Shown here in pieces: positions 34,836-44,989 of a DNA stretch of 64,000 bases. The position numbers and the translations under genes are program-made. Position 1 is the stretch's first letter, and each line of letters opens with the position of its first letter. This DNA is from [Phialemoniopsis] sp. UDSM-2020 (lineage: Eukaryota; Ascomycota; Sordariomycetes; Thyridiales; Thyridiaceae): the NCBI GenBank assembly GCA_018873225.1, contig JAEILZ010000002.1:4774001-4838000 (forward strand), in the 5' to 3' direction. The notes beneath the pieces are model-generated. The model ran no database searches, was not told where the DNA came from, and saw only the letters and a list, made by a program, of their open reading frames with translations.

Positions 34836-36880
34836 ATGGCTACCTCCGTCCAGCACGGCGGCGACGGCGCCGCCACCACCGGCTATGCGCCGGCCGTCGA
34901 GCCCGTCCACTCGAGGCGCGGCGATGCCCCGGCCCTGAGCAGCAGCGATGATGCGAACGATTCCGACAAGGAATTGGCTGCCATGGGATATGCGCCCGTG
35001 AGTTTTTCTCCTGAGTTCGACTCGTCTCTCTGTCCTCCCGTCCGGATCTTTGCGCCGCGCCTCGCGCCAGCTTGCGCACGCGACATCCTGCCTCCTCCGG
35101 ACCGAGTCTCTAGAGTACAGAAGAAGAAGTATCTGACCAATGGCCCGGACATCTCTCCGCCTTTCGTGAATAGGTCTTCAAGCGTCACTTCTCACTGTGG
35201 TCGCTGTTCAGCTTCGCCCTGAGTATCTCGGGCCTCTATGGCACGGTCATGACCACCTTCTCGTACCCGCTCAGCGCTGGGGGTGCTGCCTCGGCCATCT
35301 GGTGTTGGCTGATTGCTGGCGCGGGCGCCTTGTGCATTGCCTACTCCATTGCCGAGATCGCTTCTGCGTATCCTACTTCAGGTGTGCCCTCTCGACTTTT
35401 CATCTTCCAAGAATGCCGGCGTGCTGTGTTGGCTTCTTGTTACCATGATCCTGTTTTCTAACTCGTGGGATGTGTGATTCCGTCTTTTAAGGTGCCATGT
35501 ACTTCACCATCAAATACCTGGCCCCGCCAAAGTACGTCCCCATCATCGCCTGGATCGACGGCTGGCTCAACCTCATCGGCCAGATCTGCGGCAGCGCCTC
35601 GTCCTCGTACGGCGCCGCCCAGATGCTGCTCGCCGCCGTGTCCATCGGCTCCGACTTCGCCTACGAGCCGACCCAGGGCCACGTCATCGCCGTCATGGCC
35701 GGCCTGTCCGTCTTCCACGGCCTCGTCAACAGCCTCAACACCAAGTGGCTGCACCACTTTGCCAAGACGTACGCCGCCTTCCACATCACGGTGCTTCTGG
35801 CCCTCCTCATCACGCTGCTGGTGATGCAGAAGGACAAGCACACGGCCGAGTACGCCTTCACGCACGTCGAGTCGAGCAGCGGCTGGTCTCCTCCGGGCTT
35901 CTCTTTCCTGTTTGGATTCCTCAGTGTGGCTTGGACCATGACAGACTACGACGCGGCAGCCCACATCGCCGAGGAGGTCCGTAACCCGGCCAAGACGGTG
36001 CCGTGGGCCATCGCCTCCGCCCTGACCTTCACCTACGTCGTCGGCTGGCTGTACAACATCGTCCTCGTTTTCTGCATGGGCGACCCGTCTGAACTCCTCG
36101 AGAGCCCCATCGGCCAGCCCGTCGCTCAGCTCTTCTACAACGTCATGGGCAAGGGCGCGTCCATCTTCTTCACCGTGTGCGCCTTCATCATCATGAACTT
36201 TGTCTGCATCACCGCCCTGCAGGCCGGCTCCCGGACCGTCTGGGCCTTCGCCCGCGACGAGATGCTGCCCGGCTGGCGCATCTGGTACAAGATCTGGAAG
36301 CGCACAGACACCCCCGTGCTCGCCGTCTGGCTGTACACCCTCATCTGCATCCTCATCAACCTCATCGGCCTCGGCAGCGTCACCACCATCTCGGCCATCT
36401 TCAACCTGTGCTCCATCGCCCTCGACTGGTCCTACGTCATCCCCATCGCCTGCAAGATCGCCTTCAACAGATTCGAGCCCGGTCCGTGGCACCTAGGCCG
36501 CGCGAGCTACTTCATCAACATATGGGCCGTGGTCTGGACCGTCTTTGTGTCGGTTATCTTTGTCCTGCCCACCGAGATGCCCGTCGAGGCTCTGACCGTA
36601 AGTGATCGAGAGACCAGCAAATTGGACATGAAATCCAATACTAATACTCTTCATTCAGATGAATTACGCATCCGTCATTCTTGTCTTCGTCATGCTTATC
36701 GCCACTGTCTACTGGTACGCACGCGGCAGACTCTACTACACTGGTCCGAGGGCCAACGCCCACATCGAGAACGGCCAGATCATCGACGATGAGAACCCCA
36801 ACGCCATCCTGGACCAGGAGAAGGCTGTTCCCAGGGATGGAAACGACTCCCCTGGCGTGCTCGCGCAAGATGACAAATAA
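34836..36880 (+). CDS. Amino acid/GABA/choline-type permease (APC superfamily)
   Basis: Four exons: 34836-34997, 35174-35381, 35492-36597 and 36659-36880. They give 565 residues. Residues 1-54 form a low-complexity cytosolic tail, encoded by exon 1. Then follow FKRHFSLWSLFSFALSISGL, GAGALCIAYSIAEIASAYPT, SGAMYFTIKYLAPPK, WTMTDYDAAAHIAEEVRNPA and AGSRTVWAFARDEMLPG, typical of the fungal amino acid-choline transporter family (TC 2.A.3.4; yeast Uga4, Hnm1, Bio5). About 12 membrane segments. The substrate may be GABA, choline, a polyamine or a related amine, and sequence alone does not decide. The C-terminal tail is acidic. A GABA/amine permease together with the FAD amine-oxidase-like gene 9 kb upstream fits nitrogen scavenging, but this is only inference from proximity. 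Confidence 0.92.
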
Positions 36881-37246
36881 CCGACTAGCCTTCAACTACC
36901 TCACTTAGTGGACGTGTCAAAAGTTACATGTATTGGTTCAGCGCTCAAACATCTACCATGGAACGAGGTCGGGGGTTGACAGCAAACTCTAGTCTACCAA
37001 AAGCGATAGTTTCAATATCATACCGTTTACATGCAGATCTTGGTTGTCGCTCCCACGGTTGACGTAAAGTCACAAGAATTTGACAGGTGGTGAGTATAAA
37101 TATCGGACAAGCCGACTTAATTCTCTCAGGTCTTTTCTTCTCTTCCTCCCAACAAACATCATCTTGTATCGAATGAGGTCTTTGTAGGTTATTCGTTTCC
37201 CACATTGCGAACAACACACTCGGCATATCATCCCGAACCTGTGTTA
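36881..37246 (+). promoter_or_regulatory. Promoter of the 219-residue gene
   Basis: A TATA box, TATAAATA, is at 37095-37102, about 145 bases before the ATG at 37247, followed by a CT-rich tract (TTTTCTTCTCTTCCTCCC). This is a textbook fungal core promoter. Confidence 0.55.
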
Positions 37247-37906
37247 ATGCCTTACTCTCCTTCGAGGGATCTTGCCATCGAATCGATGATTACAGCCATG
37301 ATGGAAGACTTTGAAAAGGAAGATCCATCACATTTCTTCACCACGTGGAGCCCTAGGACGACTCAAGAACCCTCTGCCCACGTCGTGGCCTGGGTCGACC
37401 GATTCCTCAAGCTGGAATGCCCCGAAATGTACAACGCATGGGCCTCGGCCGTCCGCAACTTTGCCCGAGCCCACAACTTTTGGTGCTTCCTCTCCGACGA
37501 GGAGAGGCCCCGAGTCGACCCGGCCTTGGCAGCGTCCTGGCGGGACTTTTTCCAAGCCACGCCATCACCCACGCCATCCATGATCCAAGAGGAGGTTTCG
37601 AGACAGCTCGACGAGTCCCAGCCGACCGACGACGACGGGCTTGCGAGGCTGCGCAGGGCCGAGCGCGACGCCCACGCCGAGATGCTGCAGGGTCAGGCCA
37701 ATGCTCGGTATCTGCTTGACCACTGCCTCGGCGGGTCAATCAAGGAGGCCTGGCAGAGTAGGACGGAAAGGGACAGCACGAACCGCTACTCCCAGCCGGA
37801 CCGCTACTCCCAACTGAAGTGGAAGTGGATCAAAACCTACTGCCGGCCTCGACCCGCGGGAGAGGATGGGGTGTCTAAGCAGTTTGGGGAGATGAGTCTG
37901 CAATAA
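37247..37906 (+). CDS. Unidentified protein, 219 residues
   Basis: A single open frame; ATG 37247 is the first ATG after the TATA box. No signal peptide or membrane segment. The first 120 residues are rich in aromatic and acidic residues (DRFLKLECPEMYNAWASAVR and NFARAHNFWCFLSDEE) and look like a folded helical domain. A helical, charged segment follows (about 145-180), and the C-terminus is basic with a repeated RYSQ element (NRYSQPDRYSQLKW). Codons are C/G-ending, so real coding is likely. I do not recognise the family. It precedes the array of Gag-like genes but shows no sequence similarity to them that I can see. Confidence 0.7.
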   Translation: MPYSPSRDLAIESMITAMMEDFEKEDPSHFFTTWSPRTTQEPSAHVVAWVDRFLKLECPEMYNAWASAVRNFARAHNFWCFLSDEERPRVDPALAASWRDFFQATPSPTPSMIQEEVSRQLDESQPTDDDGLARLRRAERDAHAEMLQGQANARYLLDHCLGGSIKEAWQSRTERDSTNRYSQPDRYSQLKWKWIKTYCRPRPAGEDGVSKQFGEMSLQ

Positions 37907-39234
37907 AAGAGACGAGCCGGAGTGGGCGGGGCGGGGCGGTGTATCGAAGGGGGAGCCCCGTACGGGTCGGGTCGTTGGTGTCCTGGACAAGATGGTAGCA
38001 GTGTTGATGGTTTGGCGGGCTTGCGGGTGGCACGCGTGCTCGACGTCCGTATCGTGAGTTGTCATATCTCTCGTGGCTTTGGTGTTGAGGGGTATGAGGA
38101 CTGACGAGGGAGAGAAGGTACTGGCCGTTAGGAGCGAGTAATGGAGATAGGGGTAACAAAGGGGGATCAGATTCATCACGAAGCAAACCAACAATGAGAT
38201 TGAAGTCACATCTGCTCCAGCACCGAGCCTTGCAGAGCCCCTGATAAGCATTTTGATAAGCCCTCTGAAGCTCCTCCAGGGGGGAATATGCCTTATATGT
38301 GAATATAAGGTCAGGTTAATTAAACGGAGGGGGGGATATGGCGTAGCGGTCCTGGGTGGTGCAAGCCATCCAGTAGACAGGTGACGACCTGAACCTATCG
38401 CCTGTGACCCCCCCAATGAAGTGGTGAAAAACTTCCCGACGGGGAGGGTTTTTCTCCTCAGGGGTTCGAGTGTCCCTCTGAGTGAATTTTTTGCTTTTTG
38501 CCCCCTTTTTTCATTCCTTCCCCTTTTCCGCTCGAATCTAGATATTTCAAGCATTGGTGGTGACCATGACCACCAGAGGCACACAACTCCCGAGTGTAAA
38601 TCGTCTAACAAATGGACGGACCTCGCGACTTCCTTTTTGGTACCTCATCATCTGCGTTCTATGTCTCGACTAGCCCATGCCATGTCCGCTCGACAGATTG
38701 TTCCCTGCTCTGGGGTGTTTGTCTTGGCCTCCTTCTCCTGACCCAGGATATCGGCGGTCGCGAATCGGCCTTCCAAATGCCTACATTTTTGATTCAATAA
38801 CAATCCATGGACTCCAAGGATCGACTACTAACCTGTATAACACGAAATGACATTGTATAATTACAAGCTTCTTATTTGAACTTGAGAGGTTGACCAGATA
38901 GCCAGACTTCCCTCTTCCTGCATCGTATTCGACCATCTTTGAAGCCGATGTGATCAGATTGAATTTACGTGGTAAACAATGGCCACTACGGTGTGTATTA
39001 TTCGACTCAGTAAGTTATTGCTAAAATGTGAATATTGCAGCCAAAGAGATTCACGCAGCTGCTCCGTATCAGAACGGCTCTCATGAGCTCAGCGCTGGCA
39101 CACCAGGTATTTAAGACTCGAATTTGAACGCCATGGTCTCTCAACATGAACGCCCACAGACTTGGCACCATCTCACAATAGGTATCAACAAACAAATCAT
39201 CTTCGAAGGTTTACTTCAATACCGACACGTCATC
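37907..39234. other. Intergenic stretch left of the Gag-like array
   Basis: Contains an 8-base inverted repeat (38291-38310) and GC-rich runs just after the 219-residue gene. A possible upstream exon set of the first Gag-like gene lies at 38979-39171 (ATG 38979, 51-base candidate intron from GTGTGT to GCAG), but I could not confirm it. Confidence 0.4.
38291..38310. repeat. Perfect inverted repeat, 8-base arms
   Basis: CCTTATAT and ATATAAGG are separated by GTGA. It can form a small hairpin or a dyad binding site. It is 400 bases after one gene and 900 bases before the next. Confidence 0.6.
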
Positions 39235-39654
39235 ATGTCCGAACTACTCGAGTTCAGTAGACATGGCACACCTGAAGAACTCATCCTCCAAGGCCGTGGA
39301 AATTACCCTACCTGGGTTGCAAAATTCAAAGAGGTCGCCATCTACAAAGATGTCTGGGAACTTTATCAGGGCTCCGAACCAGTCCTCACGAGGCCAGTCA
39401 AGCACGTCAACTCCCTGTCACTGAGAGATCCCTCGACGCACGATTTGCTCGAGATCCAAGAATACAACCTCTACCACAAAGAATACAGGGACAACAAGCG
39501 TCGTGTCCGCCTCGCCAGATGGCTTATCCTGTGCTGGATGGACCGGTCTATTCACGGTGTTCTGCATGGTATCTATGAGCCGCGAGAGCTATGGGAGAAG
39601 CTCTGGGAGCTTTACGGAGATGGGGGTGCTCACGGATGGGCTGGTGAACAGTAA
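39235..39654 (+). CDS. Gag-like (UBN2-type) small protein, copy A
   Basis: An open frame of 139 residues starting MSELLEFSRHG. It is the first of three paralogues in a row. The core reads YPTWVAKFKEVAIYKDVWEL, then YQGSEPVLTRP, then after a variable linker EYRDNKRRVRLARWLILCWM and IYEPRELWEKLWELYG. The order (a W-containing start, a helix ending in xLWxLYxG, a central helix and a final AxxxWxxL helix) is that of the N-terminal Gag region of Copia-type retrotransposons (DUF4219/UBN2). No zinc knuckle, protease, integrase or reverse transcriptase follows. The frame is open further upstream, with an ATG at 39133 and possible exons from 38979. I chose 39235 because the two paralogues also begin with MS shortly before the core. 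Confidence 0.65.
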   Translation: MSELLEFSRHGTPEELILQGRGNYPTWVAKFKEVAIYKDVWELYQGSEPVLTRPVKHVNSLSLRDPSTHDLLEIQEYNLYHKEYRDNKRRVRLARWLILCWMDRSIHGVLHGIYEPRELWEKLWELYGDGGAHGWAGEQ

Positions 39655-40741
39655 GGGGGCAGGTCCAGGGTAGGAGCGCACAGAGCTGATTACATGGCGA
39701 CGATGTGCAAGACAGCACCTAGATAGCTAAGCAACTTTTTTGGGTCATCGACGAAGTCAGAGTCGAGACATCCTTTTGTTTACATTGATACCCATTGCTT
39801 GAAGTCCCGGCATGTCTCCCTATGTTGGCACGTACTGCGAAAGTAGTATCGTTATCTTACGGGGCCTCACCATCACTTTTTAGCAGCAGAGATTGCGTAG
39901 TAAGGCTTGTTTCCTGGACCAGCAGTCATTCTAGTATGCCTGAATGTCATTATGCAGTGGGAATACTGATTGGACTGTCCACGTAATTGACCCTCAGGAG
40001 CAATCGCGGCTACATGGTATCAGATACTCAGTTCAGAAAGCTTCTCATTCTCAAGAAAGTCCCGCCATCTGCAACGGTACTGAGCATGTCCTGGCGGAAC
40101 CATTCGCTGGAGTATTGCTGAGGGGGGTCCGGATATGAGCAACTTTCCGTACACTTTAATATACCAGATCAGGCTCGAAGGGGTCTGGCAAACCAAGAGA
40201 CCAGTTCGTTCGGAGGAAATATAGTTCTTGCTATACTAGACCACATCTCATCTTCACATGCGGAATGGCGCGTGCCTGAAAGAAGCATCTAGCAGTTTGC
40301 TGCAAAATGATAAATATTGACTGACTCATGAATGACTTGTTCTGAGGCTATGAGACTACAATTGTAGACAAAAAGAAACGCACGGCGTCAGTGTGATTGT
40401 CGAGAAAACACATATTCATTCGACGATGTTGTCTCTTTTAATATTCCCAATCACCAAACTGAATATCAGGCAGTCAAACCCCAGCTGCTCGGTTACAGTC
40501 AATAAAAGAATGGACGATCCAGTAGACATAGTTTTTGACCTGGTCTTACTTCTCAGTCTGATTTAAGAAGGAGTCCTTCGGAATTATTTGGCATCTCACA
40601 AACCACACGATCACGACCCTTGCCTAAATTGATCCTTTGCCCTGCGCTTTTCGAGAGAGTCTGACCTCTGCAATATTTTGCCATTCAAGGCACACCTACA
40701 CATTTATGAGGACCTACCAAGGAACTCGAGCAAATTCGAAT
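39655..40741. other. Spacer between Gag-like copies A and B
   Basis: No open frame of note and no direct or inverted terminal repeats that I can see flanking either copy. AT content is a little higher than in the conserved genes to the right. Confidence 0.45.
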
Positions 40742-41176
40742 ATGAGTGTCGAGAGTGTAAGTTAAATTACAAGAATTCACCTGATGTTAAGGCTGACTGT
40801 CCTTTAGATTGGAGGCTTTCGCCTTGGCCATGGCGACCTCGAGACGTATGAAAAATGGCTCAAGGGTTTCAAGGATCTCGCTATCTGCAATCGAGTCTGG
40901 TCGCTCTACCAGGGCGACGAGAGGGTTCTGACAAAACCGACCCGTCAAGCATTTTACGGTACTGGACATGCCACGTCTGAGGACATCTTCCTCGCGGAGA
41001 CTCACCGCCTGGACATGGAAGAATACAAGGACAATGAGAGCCGTGTTCGCCTGGCTAGATGGCTTCTTCTGATGTCCTTACACCCTATGCACCATGGTAT
41101 CATCGACGATATTTACTGCCCCGCAAACATGTGGCAGAAGTTGAATATCTACTTCAGCTTTACTGTGAGGTTTTAG
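40742..41176 (+). CDS. Gag-like (UBN2-type) small protein, copy B
   Basis: Two exons, 40742-40756 and 40808-41176, give 127 residues. The 51-base intron (GTAAGT donor, CTGAC branch, TTTAG acceptor) follows MSVES and joins it to IGGFRLGHGD. The core is YEKWLKGFKDLAICNRVWSL, YQGDERVLTKP, then EYKDNESRVRLARWLLLMSL, HHGIIDDIY and MWQKL. About a third of the aligned positions are identical to copy A by eye, with the strongest match in EYxDNxxRVRLARWLxL. It ends at TAG 41174-41176. A GTGAGG just before the stop could be a donor to a further exon, but the length already matches the paralogues. Function unknown. Confidence 0.65.
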
Positions 41177-41635
41177 ATTGTTGGAGTAGTCTGACGGGGC
41201 AATCTCGTACAGAAAAGGGGAAAGGGACTGTATCTACTGCCAGTCATCGTTGATAGCGACATGATGAAAGATATGGAATAGCTCATCGGCAGGAAGAGTC
41301 AACTGAGGATGGGACCTGTTTGTTGTTGCAGTGAGATAGTCATGATAGTCAGGGGCTTGGCTTGCATTGACACGCTCTGGTTTGCAGAGTGGTCAATGGA
41401 CTGTCACCCAGGTCTTTGTGATTTGAGCAATAGATGAATCATTTAGACAAACAAAAATCTCACTGACTGTCTACATCATCCAGGAGCACTTATATCAGGC
41501 CAAGGATATCCTTCGATCCAGAGTTTTATCCCAGATGTTAATTACTCAAACTTTCATTCGTAACACTCTAACAACTCGTGAACCCAATTCATCCGACTTC
41601 TCAATTGTCCGCCCGGGGAGGTTGTTCGCAAAAAC
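41177..41635. other. Spacer between Gag-like copies B and C
   Basis: No coding signal and no terminal repeats seen. Confidence 0.45.
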
Positions 41636-42049
41636 ATGAGTGACTTTTTTGACATCCTCGTGATCGGAGCGCAGTTGGGTTTGGCGGTTCTGAACTCTGG
41701 ATCCACGCAGGAGACGTACCTCCAATGGGCCAGTCGCATCGAAGTCATCGCGAGATACAAGAAATTGTGGCTTCTCTACAAGGAGACCGAGCCACTTCTC
41801 AACCGCCCTGATATCGCTAACTTTGTTGGGTTCACGGACGATACAATTGTCGATATGGAGCTGTATCGAATCGCCCGAAGGGAATACAAGGACCAGGAGC
41901 ACCGTCTGCTACTGGCCCTCTGCCTCATGCATTTCTATATCGATGCTCCGCTCCGATCGAAGCTTGACGGTATTGAGGACCCTGTCATCGCATGGGAGAT
42001 GCTGCATGACGAGTTCAATGGCGAGGATTTAGAGATTGAAGAGATTTAA
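41636..42049 (+). CDS. Gag-like (UBN2-type) small protein, copy C
   Basis: An open frame of 137 residues starting MSDFFDILVIG. It is the most diverged of the three. It aligns to A and B through YLQWASRIEVIARYKKLWLL, YKETEPLLNRP, then REYKDQEHRLLLALCLMHFY, LDGIEDPVIAWEML and an acidic tail ending EEI. Spacing between conserved blocks is the same as in A, which supports common descent and continued constraint. Unlike B, no early intron is needed. It converges with the PC4-like gene, which ends at 42375. Confidence 0.65.
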   Translation: MSDFFDILVIGAQLGLAVLNSGSTQETYLQWASRIEVIARYKKLWLLYKETEPLLNRPDIANFVGFTDDTIVDMELYRIARREYKDQEHRLLLALCLMHFYIDAPLRSKLDGIEDPVIAWEMLHDEFNGEDLEIEEI

Positions 42050-42374
42050 GGCGTCTTGGCTGTGAAGTGGAGAGCAAGGGGAAAGAGTGTGTGGTTTGAG
42101 GCATAGTTCACGTGGCAGATGAACGGCAGGGAGGGTTTTATGGTCGCAGGGATGTAACTCAACGAATTCAAATTATCAAGAGTGGCCTTTAAGCCTACTG
42201 TATGCCATTATTACTCATATGTTCCACGTGGAAGAGGACGAAAAGCCAACCGTACGCCGTATCACAAGTGCTTAACACTTGTTAGCTGAGCCAAACCATC
42301 TGATATTCCCTACCAGATTTCCAAACGCCCATTTTTGAAAACCATAAGCAGTCGTGAAAGTAGATGCCCAGCTC
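42050..42374. other. 3' to 3' intergenic stretch
   Basis: Between convergent genes; nothing further seen. Confidence 0.5.
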
Positions 42375-42961
42375 TTACTCCGAATCCTCGTCACTCGTCG
42401 CCTCAATGTTGGCCTTCTTGACCGGCGACTTGGACTTCTTCTTGGGTAGCTTCTCCGCGGCCTCCTCGCCCTCCTCTCCTACGGCACCGTCGTCGATCTC
42501 CTGGCCCTGGCTGCGTAGCTCCGAGTTGATGGCGGGAATGGCCTTGAGCAGCGCCTTATACTGCTCGATGGAGAGAGAGATGCCCTTCTTGCCGGGCTTG
42601 AGGTCGCCGTCTTGCTCGTAGTACTCGCGGATGTTGATCAGGGTGTTGTTCCTGAACTTGGAGACGCCGACGCGGCGCATGCGGGAAAGCTAGTCGGATA
42701 TGTTAGCTTGTTCTCCAGGTTTTTAGGCGGAGGTCGCAGGATGGTGACTTACCTCCCAGTACGGGTTGCCGTCGCTGTCCTTGCCACCAGCTCCGCCGCT
42801 TGAGCTGGCTGTAACCGGGACATCAGCATTGAAAACAAGTCAAAAAGGGGGTCATGGTACTTACAGGAGCTTGGCTTGGCCTTCTTCTTGATCTGGACTT
42901 GGTCGTCGCCATCTTCAGCGGACATGGATCGCGCCGGGCGCTTCTTGTCAAGTTTGGGCAT
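42375..42961 (-). CDS. Transcription coactivator PC4/Sub1 homologue
   Basis: Three exons, 42865-42961, 42753-42808 and 42375-42689, give 155 residues. Introns have GTAAGT donors and CAG/TAG acceptors. The N-terminus is basic and Ser-rich (MPKLDKKRPARS and KKKAKPSS). The PC4 single-strand DNA-binding domain occupies about residues 45-100: GNPYWELSRMRRVGVSKFRN, NTLINIREYYEQDGDLKPGK and KGISLSIEQYKALL. The tail is acidic and Lys-rich, with SDEDSE at the end. PC4/Sub1 binds single-stranded DNA as a dimer, acts with RNA polymerase II at promoters and supports genome stability. Domain order and length fit the fungal family. Confidence 0.93.
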
Positions 42962-43701
42962 GGTGGGGAGTTTGCTTCGGTTGATCTGAAGATCAGGACG
43001 AGTGAAATTTGAGACGAAATCCGCAACGTCAAATGCGATCGAGGGGGAAATATCCTGTGCTGTTTGTCGGGATTTTGGGGAGTAGGATTTGCGCAAGGTT
43101 GGAAGGCGCGTCAATGGGAGCTTCCCCAAGCTATGACGCGTGGTGGTGGTGTAAAGTAGCTTCCTTATCGCGATAAGAGGAGCTGCCCGAAACTTCAGTA
43201 TTGCTTGGAGAGGTACCTTTCCCGATCAGCAGTTGTGAAAAGAAAGTAGCTGAACAAGTGCATCTACCTCTGAAAATGTATTTTCCCTATGATTGCTACT
43301 TTTGGTAGATACAATTACATCTCCAAGGCGCAGAATGCTACTCTTTCTGGCAGCAGCTCGAGATCCTCTGCAAATGGTCGTACCTTCTCCTAGATGACGG
43401 GTACCTGAAATAGCCTACGCCAACCCGTCTTCTTAGCGTCGAAAGCCTGAGCTCCCCACTCGTGACTTAAAGTAAAGGCCGCTGGTGCTGACGCCTGTCA
43501 GCAGGGTCCGGACTTTATCTCGTGAACAAATTGTCGCGTGGCCCGTCTGACCAAGCCACCACCCTTTTCTCTGATAAAGCAGGCGTAGATTTACTTATTT
43601 TCCTATCGTGATCCAGGCCGTTGAATCTGTGCAGCGATCCGTCTGATCGCATCTTTCACAATAGCCGACGGTCCGGACCGGGTACTACCCCTGCGCCCAT
43701 C
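42962..43701. promoter_or_regulatory. Divergent promoter region
   Basis: Between the PC4-like gene (-) and the DUF92 gene (+). No coding signal. A GCGATAAG stretch (CTTATCGCGATAAG, a 14-base palindrome) at about 43165-43178 contains two inverted GATA cores, a possible GATA-factor site. Confidence 0.4.
43165..43178. promoter_or_regulatory. Palindromic double GATA site
   Basis: CTTATCGCGATAAG is self-complementary and carries GATAA on both strands. It lies about 200 bases upstream of the PC4-like start and 520 bases upstream of the DUF92 start. Fungal GATA factors (for example nitrogen regulators) bind GATA cores; whether they act here is inference. Confidence 0.45.
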
Positions 43702-44989
43702 ATGAAAGCCGTGTACGCCGTTCCGGCGACGGTAGCCTTGGTCTACCGGGCCTGGAGCAAGAAGAGCTTGACACCTCTCGGCATAGTCGCTGCCGCCGCC
43801 ACGGCCATTGTACATGCTCTCCACCCGTGGAACCTCCCCTTTGTCCTGCTCGCCGTCTTCTTCCTGGCCGGCACCAGAGTCACTCATGTACGTCATCATC
43901 CATTGGCACCCTTGCGCCTCTCATGCTCAGAAATACTGACGGAAACCCCAGGTCAAGGAGGATATCAAGGCCCATCTCACCGTGAAGTCTAAGGGCACTT
44001 CTGGCAAGGAAGGCCCCCGGACCCACGTCCAGGTCTTTGCAAACTCGCTCACGGCCTCCATCCTCATCCTGCTCCACGCCCACCAGCTCAACCAGCGCAA
44101 GACGGCCCTGCTGGGCCCGGACGCCAAGGACGCCGGCACCATCTGCTACTCGTGGGGCGGCGACCTCCTCCTCGTCGGCATCATCGCCAACTACGCCTGC
44201 GTCACCGCCGACACCTTTTCCTCGGAGCTCGGCATCCTCGCCCGCGAGTCCCCGCGCCTCATCACCTCGCTCACCCTGCGCAAGGTGCCCCGCGGCACCA
44301 ACGGCGGCGTCACCCCGACGGGCCTGGGCGCCGGCCTCCTGGGCTCCATGATCATCGTCACCGTCTCCATGCTCTTCCTGCCCTTCTGCACCGACGAGAC
44401 GGCCGGCCGCCTCGGCGGAGGCGACGCCGCCTCGGCCTGGACGGGCTCCCGCAAGCGCGACCTCATGTGGTTCCTGACGCTGTGGGGCGCCCTCGGCTCC
44501 GTCGCCGACTCGCTGCTCGGCGCCATCTTCCAGCGCTCCGTGCGCGACGTCCGCACGGGCCGCATCGTCGAGGGCGAGGGCGGCGTCCGCGTGCTCGTCT
44601 CCCCGCCGCCAGCCTCCGCGGGAGTGACGAGCAGCACGCGCGAGACGCACACGGCCAAGCGCGCCGAGATCAAGGCCGCCCTGCTGTCGGGCGAGGGCCG
44701 CGACGCCGTGCCCGAAGTCGATGCCACGCTCTCGGACGAGTCGGCCGTCGCCGAAGACGACGCCCCGGACCGCGAGACCCGCGCCAAGCGGTACGACTCC
44801 CACGACAAGCACCGGCGGTCGAGCTTCGGCGACGGCGAGCCGAGCCGCGTCGTCGAGAGCGGCTGGGACCTGCTCGACAACAACGACGTCAACTTCCTCA
44901 TGGCGTTTGGCATGAGCTTTGGCGCCATGGCCGTGGCCGGGTGGTACTGGGGCGTGCCGATGTCGAGCATCATGCAAGGTGTGCTGTAG
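43702..44989 (+). CDS. DUF92/TMEM19-family integral membrane protein
   Basis: Two exons, 43702-43887 and 43952-44989, give 407 residues. The intron (GTACGT donor, CCCCAG acceptor) joins GTRVTH to VKEDIK. Family motifs are clear: RTHVQVFANS, ANYACVTADTFSSELGIL, PRGTNGGVTPTGLGAGLLGS and WGALGSVADSLLGAIFQRS. About six membrane segments are expected. A hydrophilic insertion of about 100 residues (Asp/Arg/Ser-rich) precedes the last segment. In plants a DUF92 member (VTE6) makes phytyl diphosphate; the role of fungal and animal TMEM19 is not established, though a polyprenyl-phosphate kinase activity is conceivable. It converges on the Osh3-like gene with a 286-base spacer. Confidence 0.92.

Noticed and set aside
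35458..36492. Antisense open frame of 344 codons over the APC permease
   Set aside because: Same effect: it is the complement of biased codons and the product is low-complexity Gly/Asp/Val sequence.
24125..37906. A secondary-metabolite gene cluster
   Set aside because: No polyketide synthase, peptide synthetase, terpene cyclase or other core enzyme is present; genes are widely spaced and look like primary nitrogen metabolism.
39235..42049. A complete Copia-type retrotransposon
   Set aside because: No reverse transcriptase, integrase, RNase H or protease frame and no terminal repeats are visible in or next to the array.
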